From Isoetes taiwanensis (Eukaryota > Streptophyta > Lycopodiopsida > Isoetales > Isoetaceae), in assembly GCA_021234155.1 (NCBI GenBank), contig JAJEKV010000025.1:4916769-4980768 (forward strand): a DNA stretch of 64,000 bases, written 5' to 3'. Of the stretch, positions 1 to 11,763 are shown piece by piece. Positions within the stretch are counted from its first letter, which is position 1, and each line of letters opens with the position of its first letter. The notes under the pieces are model-generated. The model was not told where the DNA came from, did no database searches, and saw only the letters and a program-made list of their open reading frames with translations. The translations under genes and the position numbers were made by a program.

Positions 1-3000
1 TCAAAGTTTATCAATTTCATACAAAATTTACACTTCAAGGTACTCTTCATCCCTTGCAACACATTATAACAAAATTTGTGTTTGCAAGTCTTAAATTCTT
101 CGACCTCCTGCGCCCTCCGAGGCGCTCTGGTAGCCCTTGCAGTCGTCCTCACGTTAGAACCATTTTAATTATTAATAAAATTTTGGTTATATAGGTGACC
201 ACCCCACCTATCTACATGGATGCATGGCTAATCTCAGTGGGAAGAGGGGTGAATCTTCCATTATGGCGTGGAGACAGTAGCCTATATGCCTATATGCGCT
301 CATGCCTACACCCTAGTTGCCAATGGAGGATAGGTCCTTCAAATGTATATGGAAGTGAAGGCAATTCCTCCTATCAAAACATATATAGGGCTAGAGGTGC
401 TTTTCCTATCAATGCATTCTGAATGACCTCCTTTCTCTCGAGGTCGTCTACCTCAGTGGAAATGCAGTAGACTTTCTAATCTACCTTCCACTCATCCAAA
501 GCGGAAACAGCGGTCATGCCTACATTGACATTACACCCACGCCCTAGAGATCACCGTAGTAATCTCATCGCCGGTAACAGCGCATGCAACCCTTACCTCA
601 TAGGTTGCATCGCGTAGATTATCTTAACTACACATGAAATTAATCTAAACACAAATGGAACATGCAGGCCAATTTTTTCTTTGGCTCCCTTTAATGCATG
701 TGATTAACATAATTACATTTAGCGTAATATTTATGAATTAATTCGTTATCATAGCATCGGATCATTACTTCGATAGTACAATTATATTTACTCCTAAGCT
801 TTACAATATTTAATTACTTTTAGATCGCGATTATTTAAACAATAACCACGATTTTAGACCTATTGTTACATAGAGAAGGTTTTTAGTTATCATACACAAG
901 AATTAGATGTGCTTCTTATTCTCTTCCTTGGGTCTTGCATTACCCTTGGAAGTATATCCTAAAATAAGGCTTAAGTATATCAATTCTATTTTCTATTTAT
1001 ATTTATAAGGACCTCGAGGTCATATAGCTATCCACGGAAGGAATTGCATCCCCCGCTTGAAGGATTAATTAACATGCTAACTCATATTATCGATTATTTA
1101 TTTTAACTTATTTCCGTATGATACATATCATTACATCAATTTCTATGCGGGTTATTAGGATCTATATTTAACTTATCTATAAGACACATTAAAGCTTATA
1201 ATACATGCGCACACCTTACCTAAGGCTAGAACATCCACCCATTGAGCTGGCGTTGAGTAATTTGGAGATGACTTGGTGCGTTGCATTGCTCCCATAGTTT
1301 TGCTCCACTTCCTTGGGTGGTGCTTAGCTACTACGTCGGTCCCCGCGTTGAAGGCCTCCACGAGCCTAAAGGTATCTATCTATTTTACGCTCTATTAAGC
1401 CCGGCCATTGCGGGAGTGGAACTCTATTCTACACGGTTGGTCAATTCGATGCAAATGGGTTCAATCCACGAGATTGAGGCCCTCCACTTTCTTCGAAAGA
1501 AATGGTCCTGCACCCCTTCAATGGCGTTGTTACAACGTCATATTTATTCTCTCCCCTTAAGAGGTTATAAACTTCTTATTTAGCGCATTAATTTACTAGC
1601 CTTAGGTGACATATATAACCATCTAAGATGGATATACATATTATGTTATCATTTATTTCAATATAGCTATGGGTTACCTACTTAGTTAGAGCGATTCTAA
1701 ACCACAAGGTTTGTCATCATGACAATTCCTTTTTGTCTCAAAAGACTATTTGATTACTATAATTCTTATTTTAGATGTACCTTACATGTATTATTCTTTT
1801 ATATTCTAGAGATTCCCCTTTCTTAGTTATTTAAACTCTTGGAATATTCCTACCAATCGAATTGATGCCATAAGTAACAAGTTGGCGGACTTGTTAGATT
1901 ACTTCTTTTCTTTTGGTTGGATTATTCTTTGGAGCACTAGCTTTATACATGGTCAACAATTATCCTAGTAATGATTCCTTCTTAGCGAGGTGATCAATCT
2001 CACCAAGTGGTTTCAATCGTTGGATGTCATTTAACAATCGTGTATAATTTTAGTCACTCAATCGTTTCCTTCCCAATCCTTGGCGCTTAGCTCAATATTG
2101 GGGCAATCCTTTCAGCGAGAATATCTGGAAGTGCCTTCTAATCCCAATATGGATGTTCTTTGTCTATACATTTAATCTACTAGGCCCCATGGCCTTAGAT
2201 CCCTGAGCTTGCTAGAAGCTCATCCACTCTTTACTGCTTGAAGTTGCAAGTGCGTTCTTCCGAATTAAGCTCGATACTTGGTCTCCTTGGCGGTGGCTCC
2301 CCTTTGATGTAGAGGTTGATTTTGTTCGTTTAGAAGCCTCTCCTTGCTGGTCTTTGATGGTGTAGTTGGTCACTTGAAATCTTCCATGCCACTTTTCAAA
2401 AAGCACGGAAGGTGGCGCCCGTTGAAAAGATCTTTCATCTTGAACTCTTTGTCTTGGCGGCTAAAGGGCGACTCTATATCGATATTATTTCCTTGACTCC
2501 ATCGGCGTCTCATACATCGAGTCCTCTTATGTCGTTATCAGCGTTGCCCGAAGAGTGTTGAAGATGTTGATTGCTTCACCCACCGCAAATTGCACGACAT
2601 CTCTTACGTTTGATTTGTTACGCTATAGGGAGGGAAGAAATAACAAAGGAACTATACATGCAAAGCATATAAACTTACATAATTACAATTACTAATAGAG
2701 CTATTAAGTCCCCTTGTGCCTCGTTAGGAGTTGCACCTACTCCTTTAGTAATGTCATGGTGTTCCTCCCGGTGGCATGGTGTTGGCCGATCTATATCCTC
2801 CTATTTGTATGCGTCGGCTCATTACTCGGGGTAACTTGTTGATATGCTTGGGCCCTCGATGTTTTGTCGGCTATGGCTGCACGCTTTGCATCACATTCTA
2901 ACTAAAGGTGTCTTTGGTCGTTGATGCTTGACATTTAAATGCGCCTCGATTTACGTTTCTCGGGCTGTAATTGTTTCCCCTTCATGATACTTGAAGCTAT

Positions 3001-6000
3001 TTGGAGGAGTCTCTTGAGGTTTGTCTTGGCGCTTCCTTTGGCTATACTCCTGCAGGTTGTTCTCTTCTCACTTGATTGTTCTTTGAATGCGTCGATCCTT
3101 GGGTTCCTGCAAGTTGCATGCAAGTCGGCGTGCAAGTCATGCATTTCGCCTTCGCCTTGCCTCACCTAGTTGGTTCTCCATCCGAGCTTCCAATCTTCGC
3201 TTGCTGATCCCCTCGATCACGGCGGGCGTTGTCCGTTCCTCGATGCTATGCCGTCTTCTTGTCTTGAGGGTACCCTCAGGTGGTTTTGATTGTGCCCGTC
3301 GGTTTTGATCCTCTGTTTGCCTCTAGGAAGCTCTTGGAAGAAGTCGGTTGCTAACACTTCTCCAGCTTTTTAGTTCGACCTTTGTCCCTCTATGCATGTC
3401 GGTCTCTCTGTCGAAGTAAAAACTTCATGGCTCTCCTCCTGCTGGCTATATTGTTGGGGTGATGGATCCTTATATTTCTTGTGTCTTGACCCTTGAATTG
3501 AAGAAGTACACGCAAGGAGATATAGTCTTGTCGTTGAATAGCTTCCCTATTATCTTGAACTCTCTTTTTTGCGAAGGTGCTTCAGTTGCTATCCTTGTCG
3601 TTAAAAGATTAGGAGTGCTTCTACCTTGGCGTTTGATGTCCCTCATGTCGAGAATCTGATCGGCTTCTTTTCTTCTAATTCTTGGTAGGATGCACGGTGA
3701 AGCCATCACCCTGAGTTGTTGAAGGCATATCTCCTCGTCCTTCGATTGCCTTTAGAAGTAAGTGCCTCTCCATCTAATACCGTGTCATAGTGCATCACCC
3801 TATATTACCACAAGGTGGAATTATGGTTGTCGAGATGTTCCCTTCCTAGTTGGCTCACGTTGATGTGGGTCGTTCCTCCTTCTATTGTTGAGGCCACTTT
3901 CGTGTCATAAGTTAGGTAAGTGTTTCGGCTGCCACAAATGAGGTAGTGAGTGTACAATGATGTCACAGTGCATTATACGGTGATGATCTTGACATTTATC
4001 CGGTGTTGTCTCTTATTCGACATTGGGTGGGCAAATGTCTTCTACTTGAGGGGCACTTCGAGTGTTTGAAGTCGAAGGTTTTGCTTGGGCTCTCTTGGAT
4101 TTCTCCTGAAGTACTTGCTCTTCCATTTTGATCTTGGGCTATAGTTGTGCTTCTTGCTTCCTCATTTGGTAGTCGGTGAAGGAGCTTTCGATCTAAAAGC
4201 TTCATCCAGTAAAACATGACTTTAAACTCATGTTTCTACACTATATCTGTGAGCACCGAGATATACAATAGACATATATCACGCATTTACATTGGGATTT
4301 TAATTCATCCACTTTTTCAAAACAACTCACGAAGATCTACTTAAATGTTTACCTCCTTTAGGGTTTCCCTGCTCCCTATCGCGTTTGATCCTTGGTTTTG
4401 CTACATCTTCTTATGGTTGACTCCGAGATTCCTTGAGATGCTTTGCTACTATTTTTGAGCTTCATGTTTGATCCGAAACCGTCACCCCAAGTTCTGCGAA
4501 GAGTGTTAAATCGATGTGATCCCTTGAAAAGATGCTCCTCCTTAATGTGTATGTCCACGTAAGGAATCACGGTGACGCTCAGCGTCCACGTCGCGGTGTC
4601 GTTGCAAGGTTGGCTTGGATGTCGCGGTGCCATTGATGGGTTGATCACAGGGTCGGTTGCGGTCGGGCGTTCTTGAATGTCTTGGCCTCCCGAGATGAGT
4701 GGTTGATGCGGCGTTGTCATTCCTCCGTAGGTTGAATTCTGAGTCTCCCTTGATTGGGCTTTGCTTCATTCAGAGTGCCTCTCTACTGGTGCTTGGAGTG
4801 TGGTCATCTCCATTGCACCTACCCTAGCTATTACGGTTTGCCTTTGCGTGATTTGTACCTGCTGGCTAGGTGTTTTGCAGGTAGAATTCTTCTTTGGCGT
4901 CTCCTCGCCTTTTTGTGCCTTGGATCCTATCCATTCGAGTCTCTCCTTTTTGCCTCCTTGGTGGCGTAGTAAAGGGTCCTTCCTTCTCCTTTGCTTTCTA
5001 TAAGGCTCTGGTATTAGCCATGCCTTCTCTCCTCGATGGAAGATTATGCCCTCTGGCCCTAGCTTCGTGATGCTAGCATGACATTCTTTGTCTAAGTGTA
5101 TTTTATTTTGTTGCCTTACATTCTTCTATTTGAAACTCATGTCGTCGAGCTGGTGAGGGCGTCGAGATCGTCTTTCGATGTGAGCTCGTGGGCGTGGTAG
5201 CGGGAGGTTGATATCTAGAAGATTCTTGATGGGGTTTGGTTACCAATATTCTTCTCATTTGATGAAGATTGATGATAGGCGGTGGTGTCTGTTCTACTCT
5301 TTTGTCGGTTGAGGTGTTTGTCGTTGTGCTTCCCTCTCTTGGAATGCCTTTTTGGGTCTCCTCTCCTTATCTTATCGTACATGGTTGGGACCTTGATGTC
5401 TTCAAGGAGTTGCGCCTCTAGCTCTTCGTGGCTCTGGCCCCGTCCCGGAAGTGGCGCCTCGTATATCCTAGAGTCTAAGGGTCTACTTGAAGGGCTCTCC
5501 TACAACATTTTGGGCTCTATAAGCAAGCAAGATGGCTCGGCGGCATTACTTGGAGACATGTCTATAATCTCAAGTCTATGGACATTAGGGGCGTGTGGTA
5601 TGGTATGGCGTGAGGGTTGTTTTTCAAACCTCCATGATGTTTGAGGCATACTCTAAAGGTCCTATCAAAGTTGGTTTGGGGAGTCCGTCTCTACACATGG
5701 GTGACTTGGGCGACTCTAGACTCTAGCTCCTTTCTAGGTATCACGGAAATAGGGAGTATCAATGTATGTGGTTTGTATAGGTCAAACTCTATTAGAAGGA
5801 CACAAAATTAGGTCAAAGGTTTATGCCTTTGGCATGGCGGAGGTGATGTACCAACAGTTGGACTTGGGTTGCTATCTCTGAGGTCTAGATGACTATAACA
5901 AAGGGGTGTTCTTGGGCACTTCTACCTTGGGTAAGGCATCAGCTTTGGGCCGAGAGCAATACTTGTGAGGTACTAATGGGGTATGCTTCTATTTACAAAC

Positions 6001-6190
6001 AAACCCACGGTTTGGAAAAACAATTCAAAGGGTTTGAGCAATTTTGGTCATTTTGAGCTGGGGTTTGACATTTCTAGCCTAATTTGAGGTCATAAATGGA
6101 TTCTAGGCTGTCCTAACAGTCCCTATTGCAACAAATTTCAAGTGATTTGGGCTCTGTAGCTCAAGTTATGGGGTTTGAAAAATGAGAGCC

Positions 6191-7274
6191 TCTAAGAGTC
6201 TTGTGGGGTGTTAGGTTGGGACCTAAGTGGTCTACGGCGCACTCTTGGGTCATTGGCCTATCTACCGCCTAATGGATGTCAAGAATCCATTTGGGAGGGA
6301 GTAAATTCCTATTAGTTTTCTTCCTAAATGCAAGTTTCTTTGTTTATTACTACGTTTGGAGCAAGTAGGGCTAATCAAGGCCCGATTGGGTGGATGACTC
6401 TAAGAGTCTTGTGAGGAGGGTTAGGTTGGGACCTAACTATGCTCTGGCGCACTCTTGGAATCGTTGGTCAAAATATAAGCATTTGCTCGGATCATACCTA
6501 ATGAATACACATTTTTAAGCGACTATATATCTTTATTATTGAAATTTTCATACATCACATATAAACACATTAGTTACAAAAAAGCGGCTTGTGTTCTATT
6601 TATACATCCTCTTGATGTACTTCGCCCGAGTCTCATGTCTCGGTGTCTTTTTTTGTGGGCGTGCCCAATGAGTCTTCAAGTATTGCCCGACCTCCATCTA
6701 CTTGCCTTGCTTAATTTCTTGGTTTGTTGATGAAATCCTCCATATCTCGAATCGAAGCTAGGTCTTCTTCAACTATTTTCTCTCGAACCTCTCTAAGCAT
6801 CTTGCGAGGAGGAGGGTATTAGGTCAGGACCTAACTATGCCTGGCGCACCCTTAGAGGTGTTGTCCCTTTCCGCTCTAAACTTATCCAATTTACACAATT
6901 TAACATCGTTTCCCACTAATTTAATCATTATAAACAAGATTCTATTATTACCTTTACCATTTGAGTAAGTTATGATCAATTTTTGAGGTCACTTTTAGGG
7001 ATGACTCTAAGAGTCTTGAGGAGGGGTTAGGTGGGGCCTAACTATACTCTGGCGCACTCTTGGAAAAGTGTTTCAAAAGTGACTTGTATAATGTTTTTGA
7101 TGTTTTAACATATAATTCTAGCTATTTCCGAGCTTTTTAATTGGGATTTCATCTTTTATTTTATCATTTGGAGTTCCTAAGGCCAAGTTCTAGGGTTAGA
7201 TGGGGTGACTACTCTAAGAGTCTTGAGAGGAGGGCCATTAGGTCTGAACCTAACATGCTCTGGCGCACTCTTGG
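6191..7274. repeat. Five-copy structured repeat in the element leader
   Basis: Cores of about 60-65 bp start at 6,191, 6,398, 6,791, 7,005 and 7,212. Each has a CTCTAAG-type start, an inner hairpin (TTAGGT with ACCTAA, loop of about 4 nt; GTTAGG with CCTAAC in the fourth) and an end like GGCGCACTCTTGG. The outer AAGAGT pairs with ACTCTT; in the third copy, where that pair is lost, CTCTAAG pairs instead with CTTAGAG. Spacing is 207, 393, 214 and 207 bp, so one unit of a roughly 207-bp periodic array is missing or unrecognisable. Sequence between cores is mostly unrelated. Position is the leader, just downstream of the primer site on the minus strand. Confidence 0.85.
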
Positions 7275-7525
7275 AGTCATTGGCCTAAAAGTGCTTGAAT
7301 TTTAGTAGGCTCTCTTAAGTGCTTTTTTTTCATGCTTTTGTTCTATCTTACCTATGTTCTCTAATTATCCTAATCCTAGATAATTACTAACTCTACCAGG
7401 GAAGAAAAATTTTCCCCGCTACTGGGGTTTGTGCTTGGGCTTTTTCCTCCAAGGCTGAATGTCTAGATGAGTTAGTTCCTATAGGGTTTTGAGTGGATCC
7501 TGCGATCACAGTGCGCCAAGATCGA

Positions 7526-7537
7526 GCTCTGATACCA
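7526..7537 (-). other. Primer binding site, initiator tRNA-Met 3' end
   Basis: Plus-strand GCTCTGATACCA is the complement of TGGTATCAGAGC, the usual plant LTR-retrotransposon primer site for initiator tRNA-Met (12 matching bases). It lies 3 bp inside the LTR edge at 7,541, which fixes the element on the minus strand with its 5' LTR on the right. Confidence 0.9.
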
Positions 7538-7540
7538 TTA

Positions 7541-9019
7541 TGACGGCCCGGCTCATATCGATGCCCGATCATTATACAAGCGGAGATCATCCCTCAAACC
7601 GGCATCGCTTTCGACATGAGGCCGTCCACCTAACATGGGACCCTTGATGGTGGCCAAGAACCGATGGGGAAGAATGGGCGTGTCATTCATCCCGTCTCCC
7701 TCGGATCGACCTAGGCTGCGGGCGTAAACAAAACATGAGCACATGACATCAATCAACAATAACATACCCACCTCGAAGGGTGGTCCACCATATCCACGAT
7801 GGGCGCAACAACACATCGGTACATCAACATAACATGGGGGAAATCCTACCCGGGCTCGGACTCATGGGGAAAAGGCCCGCGGCTTAGGGTCTCGGATAGC
7901 AATCAGACGCCAATTCATGGCAAATGGATTTGGCTGGCATAAACATGGCGTTGGGTAGTCCACTCCATCCGCCCCTCCACATGCATATACTTTGCGGATA
8001 TAGGGTGAAAGTATTGGAGCTGGCCGTAACTGCTTTGGGTGAATAGCGGAGGGGCTACTACTCTTTGATTGCATCTCCCGGTCCGATGAGGCGGGGAGGA
8101 GATCACTCTCCTCCAGGGAAGGTTCATGCTAATCACGAAGGCTGAGCTAGAGAGCCCTTTTAACAAAATCACGACTTGAACTCCTTTGGAAGGTGGCGCA
8201 TCACCCCGGTGTCGAGGCCCATACCACTGCCCTCCGCGATTGCCAGGGTTATTAGGCCTAGCTCCACCCGGCGTTCCCGTAGGCACGTCGTTGGCCAGGA
8301 TCAACCGTGATTAGACAAGCCCTCCCTTGTCAGTAGGTCTAGCTCCGCCACCACGGCCAGTGGGCCCTTATACCCGCGAGCATTAGTGGGAATAAATGGG
8401 CTAAAACTATGATCATACAACTACTTGGGCTCACGGGTCTCTACCCCCTTCCCAATACACAAAGTGGCCAACATAGAATGTCAAAACATCATCACAACAA
8501 CAGAACTGAAAATAATAGAATACATCTATTCTAATCTACCTAATCATACATGGTTAGGTTCCTTTTTATTAGTGTCTATCATTCTTAGAATTTTGTAGGG
8601 GTTAGCCTATAGCTAAGAATGGATGCTAAACTCTCTCTTGAAAGAGGCCTGATAACTTCGGATCTACCTATTGAATCAACCCACCCACCCGCATCTGGCT
8701 GGCTCCCACTCCTCACGAAAGCATCCATCTTTGCTGATCTAGAGGGCTGCTGATCTTGGATCGAGCTGCAACAGGAGATCCGACTTCTATGCTCCGGATT
8801 CGGTGAATGCATCCTCTGCTTTGCTCCAATCCGAGACTTCGGGGCGAAAGGGTTTCCCTTTTAGGGTTTATGCCCCTTTATCCCCACAATTTAGGGCTGG
8901 TCCCTTTTGGTCAATGGGTCATTGCCCGTGGCAAAAGGGATTATATTCATCTTTGCTTTAACATGTGCAATATAATGGTTCACAAAGGTCATACCTAGGG
9001 TTACTACCCTTCACGGTCA
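7541..9019 (-). repeat. 5' LTR of the LARD-like element
   Basis: The segment begins TGACGG next to the primer site and ends CGGTCA, giving the short TG...CA inverted termini expected of an LTR (about 1,479 bp). It shares ordered blocks with the chromovirus LTRs, for example GTCCACTCCATCCGCCC (about 7,958 and 13,487), ACTTTGCGGAT and CGGTCCGATGAGGC, so the two families are related. The right edge is inferred from terminus symmetry only, because the partner LTR is outside the window. Confidence 0.7.
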
Positions 9020-9024
9020 TCGTG

Positions 9025-9050
9025 TACATGTCGTATGATGGAGACATGTA
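9025..9050. repeat. 8-bp inverted repeat beside the LTR
   Basis: TACATGTC (9,025-9,032) and GACATGTA (9,043-9,050) form a perfect 8-bp stem with a 10-nt loop, just outside the LTR edge. Its meaning is unknown. Confidence 0.5.
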
Positions 9051-9279
9051 CTAGTGTAACGTCGATTATAATATCGTGTATTCATACGTATGTTATCTTT
9101 GGAGCGTCCGATAACGGAAAAAGGAAGGCGAGGAAAGCGAGGACCGAACAACACAAAGCGAGGGTTGGGGGCCAACCCCAACAATGAAGACCGAGGAAGA
9201 CCAAGAAGAGCGAGGCAATAGTGCGAGGAAAACACGGAGACCCGGAAGGAACAACCGGGGGAAAAGAGCTGACATTATG

Positions 9280-11105
9280 GTATGCGAACTGTCTTGGGGT
9301 ACCCGATGGGATGATGGAGAGAAACTAGAAGGTGCCTACAGGCTGACGACATAATATGCTTGGCGAAAACATGGGAGCATAGCGTCAAAAGAAGCTGCGG
9401 AGGAAGAAGGATACCAGGTATTCCCGTCTTTGGAAAAGACAAGGATTTCAAGATAGGAGGGGAAAAGGTGTCTGGCTGTTATGTAAAAGAATAGTATAGT
9501 TAACGGTGCATGTATGTTACATTCAGATATCAATAAAAGATATATGGTCTTGAATATCAATTGAAAAACAAACAAGAAGTATTTACGATAATTACATATT
9601 ATCCCTTAAGCGAAGGATAAGCTAGAATTGTTTGGACCTAGGGGAAAATATAATGAAATGGAAAGAAACGAGGGACCAATGATACTAGTAGGAGACTTAA
9701 ATGCAGGAACCCGGGGCGAACGGGCACAAAAGCACAAACACGGATGAGAAGGATGGTCAGATGGCGTACCGCGGCAAGAACACGGGAATGGCGAGGAGAT
9801 CTGAGGAGGATAAAGATAAGGTCAGCGCTAGAGGTGAATTATCTTTGGAAGTGCTGCCGCGCACAGGGGATGATCATAGCTAATGGAGTAAAGAAATGGA
9901 GGGGATCGGGGTTTCTGAGCGCGGAATGCACATGGTAGGAGCATAGTGGATTATGTAATCTTGAGCGACCAAGCGAAGGGGAAGAATAGAAGGACTAATG
10001 CTCACGGGAATGGCCGGTTGGAAAAGGGAAAGTCATAGACCGATCAAGTTAACACTCAAAAATGGATGGGGCGCCCGCAGGACTAATAGCAATGGGAAGA
10101 AAGGAGGATAAAAAGACAGAGTGAGGATCAATTCTAGGAGAAATACAGATACATTCATACAAACAATCGAGGGGAGAAATGGGAAAATGGGATTGGGAAA
10201 ACACAACCGGGAATGACAATGGAAACACCCTCAATGACATCATGGTAAGAACCCAGCAAGAGGTGTTTGGGAAAAGGATCAAAACCAGAAGGAACAAGGC
10301 ATTGGTGAGCATCAGTATGGTATGATGGCTTTGTAGAAACAAAAAGGAAAACAAAAAGGACCTGAGAGGAAAGGGAGACATACGAAAAGAAAAGGCAACA
10401 TACATAAGATTACTAAAGAAGAAACCGGTATAATAACCAAGCTACAACACCAATGGTATATGGGAAAATTGTTGAAGAAACAGCCCGAAGATTTTGGAGG
10501 GACTCTAACAGAAGGGGAGGGGACAACAATATGAAAGCAAGGAATGAACAAGATGGTATTGGAACAGTAGGGATGGGAGAAATTACCCGGATAAATTGTA
10601 TAAGATGGGGCACCTCCAGTACCAATACCAATATTGCAGGATTGGACAAACCATGCTCCAACATGCTAGAGGTAATGATAGCCCTAAGCGGGGATGGCTA
10701 ACCATAAAGCACCGGATCTATATGGCCTCGACCGTGGAATTCTTGAAGTGTGTCGGGGGCAAATAGCCCAGGCGAGTCCGCAGAGACATTTTTCCAGCGG
10801 CATCATACATACAGGGGCTTCGGATAGATGGACATACAATAGAGTCATACCTCTACATAAGAAGCTGAAGCAAAGCCAGGGATCCGGGGAACTATAGGGC
10901 GATAATGGTGAGCTCCATTTTAGCAAAATGGGTTTGGAAAAGTCTTGGATAACAAATTAAAAGAAATGGGCAGAAGAAGGAAACATAGAGAGCACAAAGG
11001 GCAAGCGGATTCAGGCGAAACACTCAACCACCGATCATCTAGTGACTCTTCTGGATATTAATAGAAACCGAGAACAAAGCACGGGAAGGAAGATTGGACA
11101 CAACT
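9280..11105 (+). pseudogene. Decayed LINE: endonuclease and N-terminal RT
   Basis: Frame-shifted plus-strand translation follows the order of a non-LTR retrotransposon ORF2. An AP-endonuclease-like part carries GDLNA at about 9,691-9,705 (the family's GDFNA motif) and, further on, IIANGVKKWRGSG then a VDYVILSD-like stretch near 9,945-9,970, the usual end of the endonuclease domain. The RT start follows with NHKAPDLYGLDRGILE (about 10,697-10,745), VIPLHKK (about 10,844-10,864), VLDNKLKE (about 10,941-10,965) and STTDHLVTLL (about 11,024-11,053). Similarity then stops before the RT catalytic box, so the copy lacks most of RT. Many stops and frameshifts make it non-functional. The upstream limit is uncertain; 9,100-9,280 is purine-rich and may be its 5' part. 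Clade not assigned. Confidence 0.75.
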
Positions 11106-11523
11106 CAATTAATTGTTTCCCACAGTTTCCACAATCTGATTTGATACATTGTAGCTTATGCCACTTTCGTTGCTGCTGCTTTCTGCATCACATACCATAG
11201 CCCTCCAAAATGTGCTAACATTATCAAATGTCTTATCCTTGGCTTGACATATTCCAGCATGAGCTTCCAGATCACACACCACAATTACGTACGAACAATT
11301 TTTCATGGAGTCTTGACCTCATCAAATTAAATGCACCTTTATGCAGATCTGATTGCTCATGTTTCACCGCAACAACATGTGTTTCTTTCCTTTAGCTTTC
11401 TAATGCAAAGAAGGTTTTAAGTATTCAAATTGCCTAAGCCCAATCGAACCTCTGGATCTTGATCCACAAAAATTACAGAATAATTGACTGTAAAATTACG
11501 ATTGAAATAAAATTAGTCACCTT

Positions 11524-11551
11524 ATTACATTACATTACATTACATTACATA
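11524..11551. repeat. (TTACA)n microsatellite
   Basis: About five copies of the pentamer TTACA in a row. Confidence 0.9.
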
Positions 11552-11708
11552 CAAATCTTTTACATATTCAAGACCTAAACTCCCACACATACATGTACAT
11601 TGGACGACATGAATTTTATTTCATTTACTATGAAGTCACATAATTTTTTTTGACAATTAATACATCTCCCCACTAATTTCTTCTTGAATTCTTACTACAT
11701 CTACAATA

Positions 11709-11763
11709 CATCGAATATACATGTAAACAAATATACATCGGAATATACATGTAAACAAATATA
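11709..11763. repeat. 28-bp tandem duplication
   Basis: Two nearly identical units containing AATATACATGTAAACAAATA, period about 28 bp. Confidence 0.9.

Larger units (their letters stand above)
1..7540 (-). mobile_element. Interior of a non-autonomous LTR retrotransposon (LARD-like), 3' end outside window
   Basis: This is the internal region of an LTR element read on the minus strand, starting at the primer site at 7,526-7,537 and running off the left edge. No gag zinc knuckle, protease, RT, RNase H or integrase is recognisable in about 7.5 kb, which is what defines large retrotransposon derivatives. Positions about 500-600 match the pol-to-3'-LTR spacer of the chromovirus at about 17,820-17,900 (shared blocks such as 'acattgaca' and 'ccggtaac'/'tcggtaac'), so its missing 3' LTR probably lies close to the left edge. 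Scattered minus-strand frames (for example near 2,940-3,250 and 5,270-5,480) are rich in Arg, Lys and Glu and could be remnants of a basic coiled-coil product, but all are broken and I assign no function. Element identity is inferred from the LTR, primer site and shared 3' sequence. Confidence 0.65.

Noticed and set aside
5282-5644. 120-residue plus-strand frame
   Set aside because: Low-complexity Leu/Ser-rich; the opposite strand here is Arg/Lys/Glu-rich and belongs to the LTR-element interior.
9025-9054. Helitron 3' end at CTAG (9,051-9,054)
   Set aside because: The inverted repeat touches CTAG with no spacer, unlike the other termini, and no TC start was seen.
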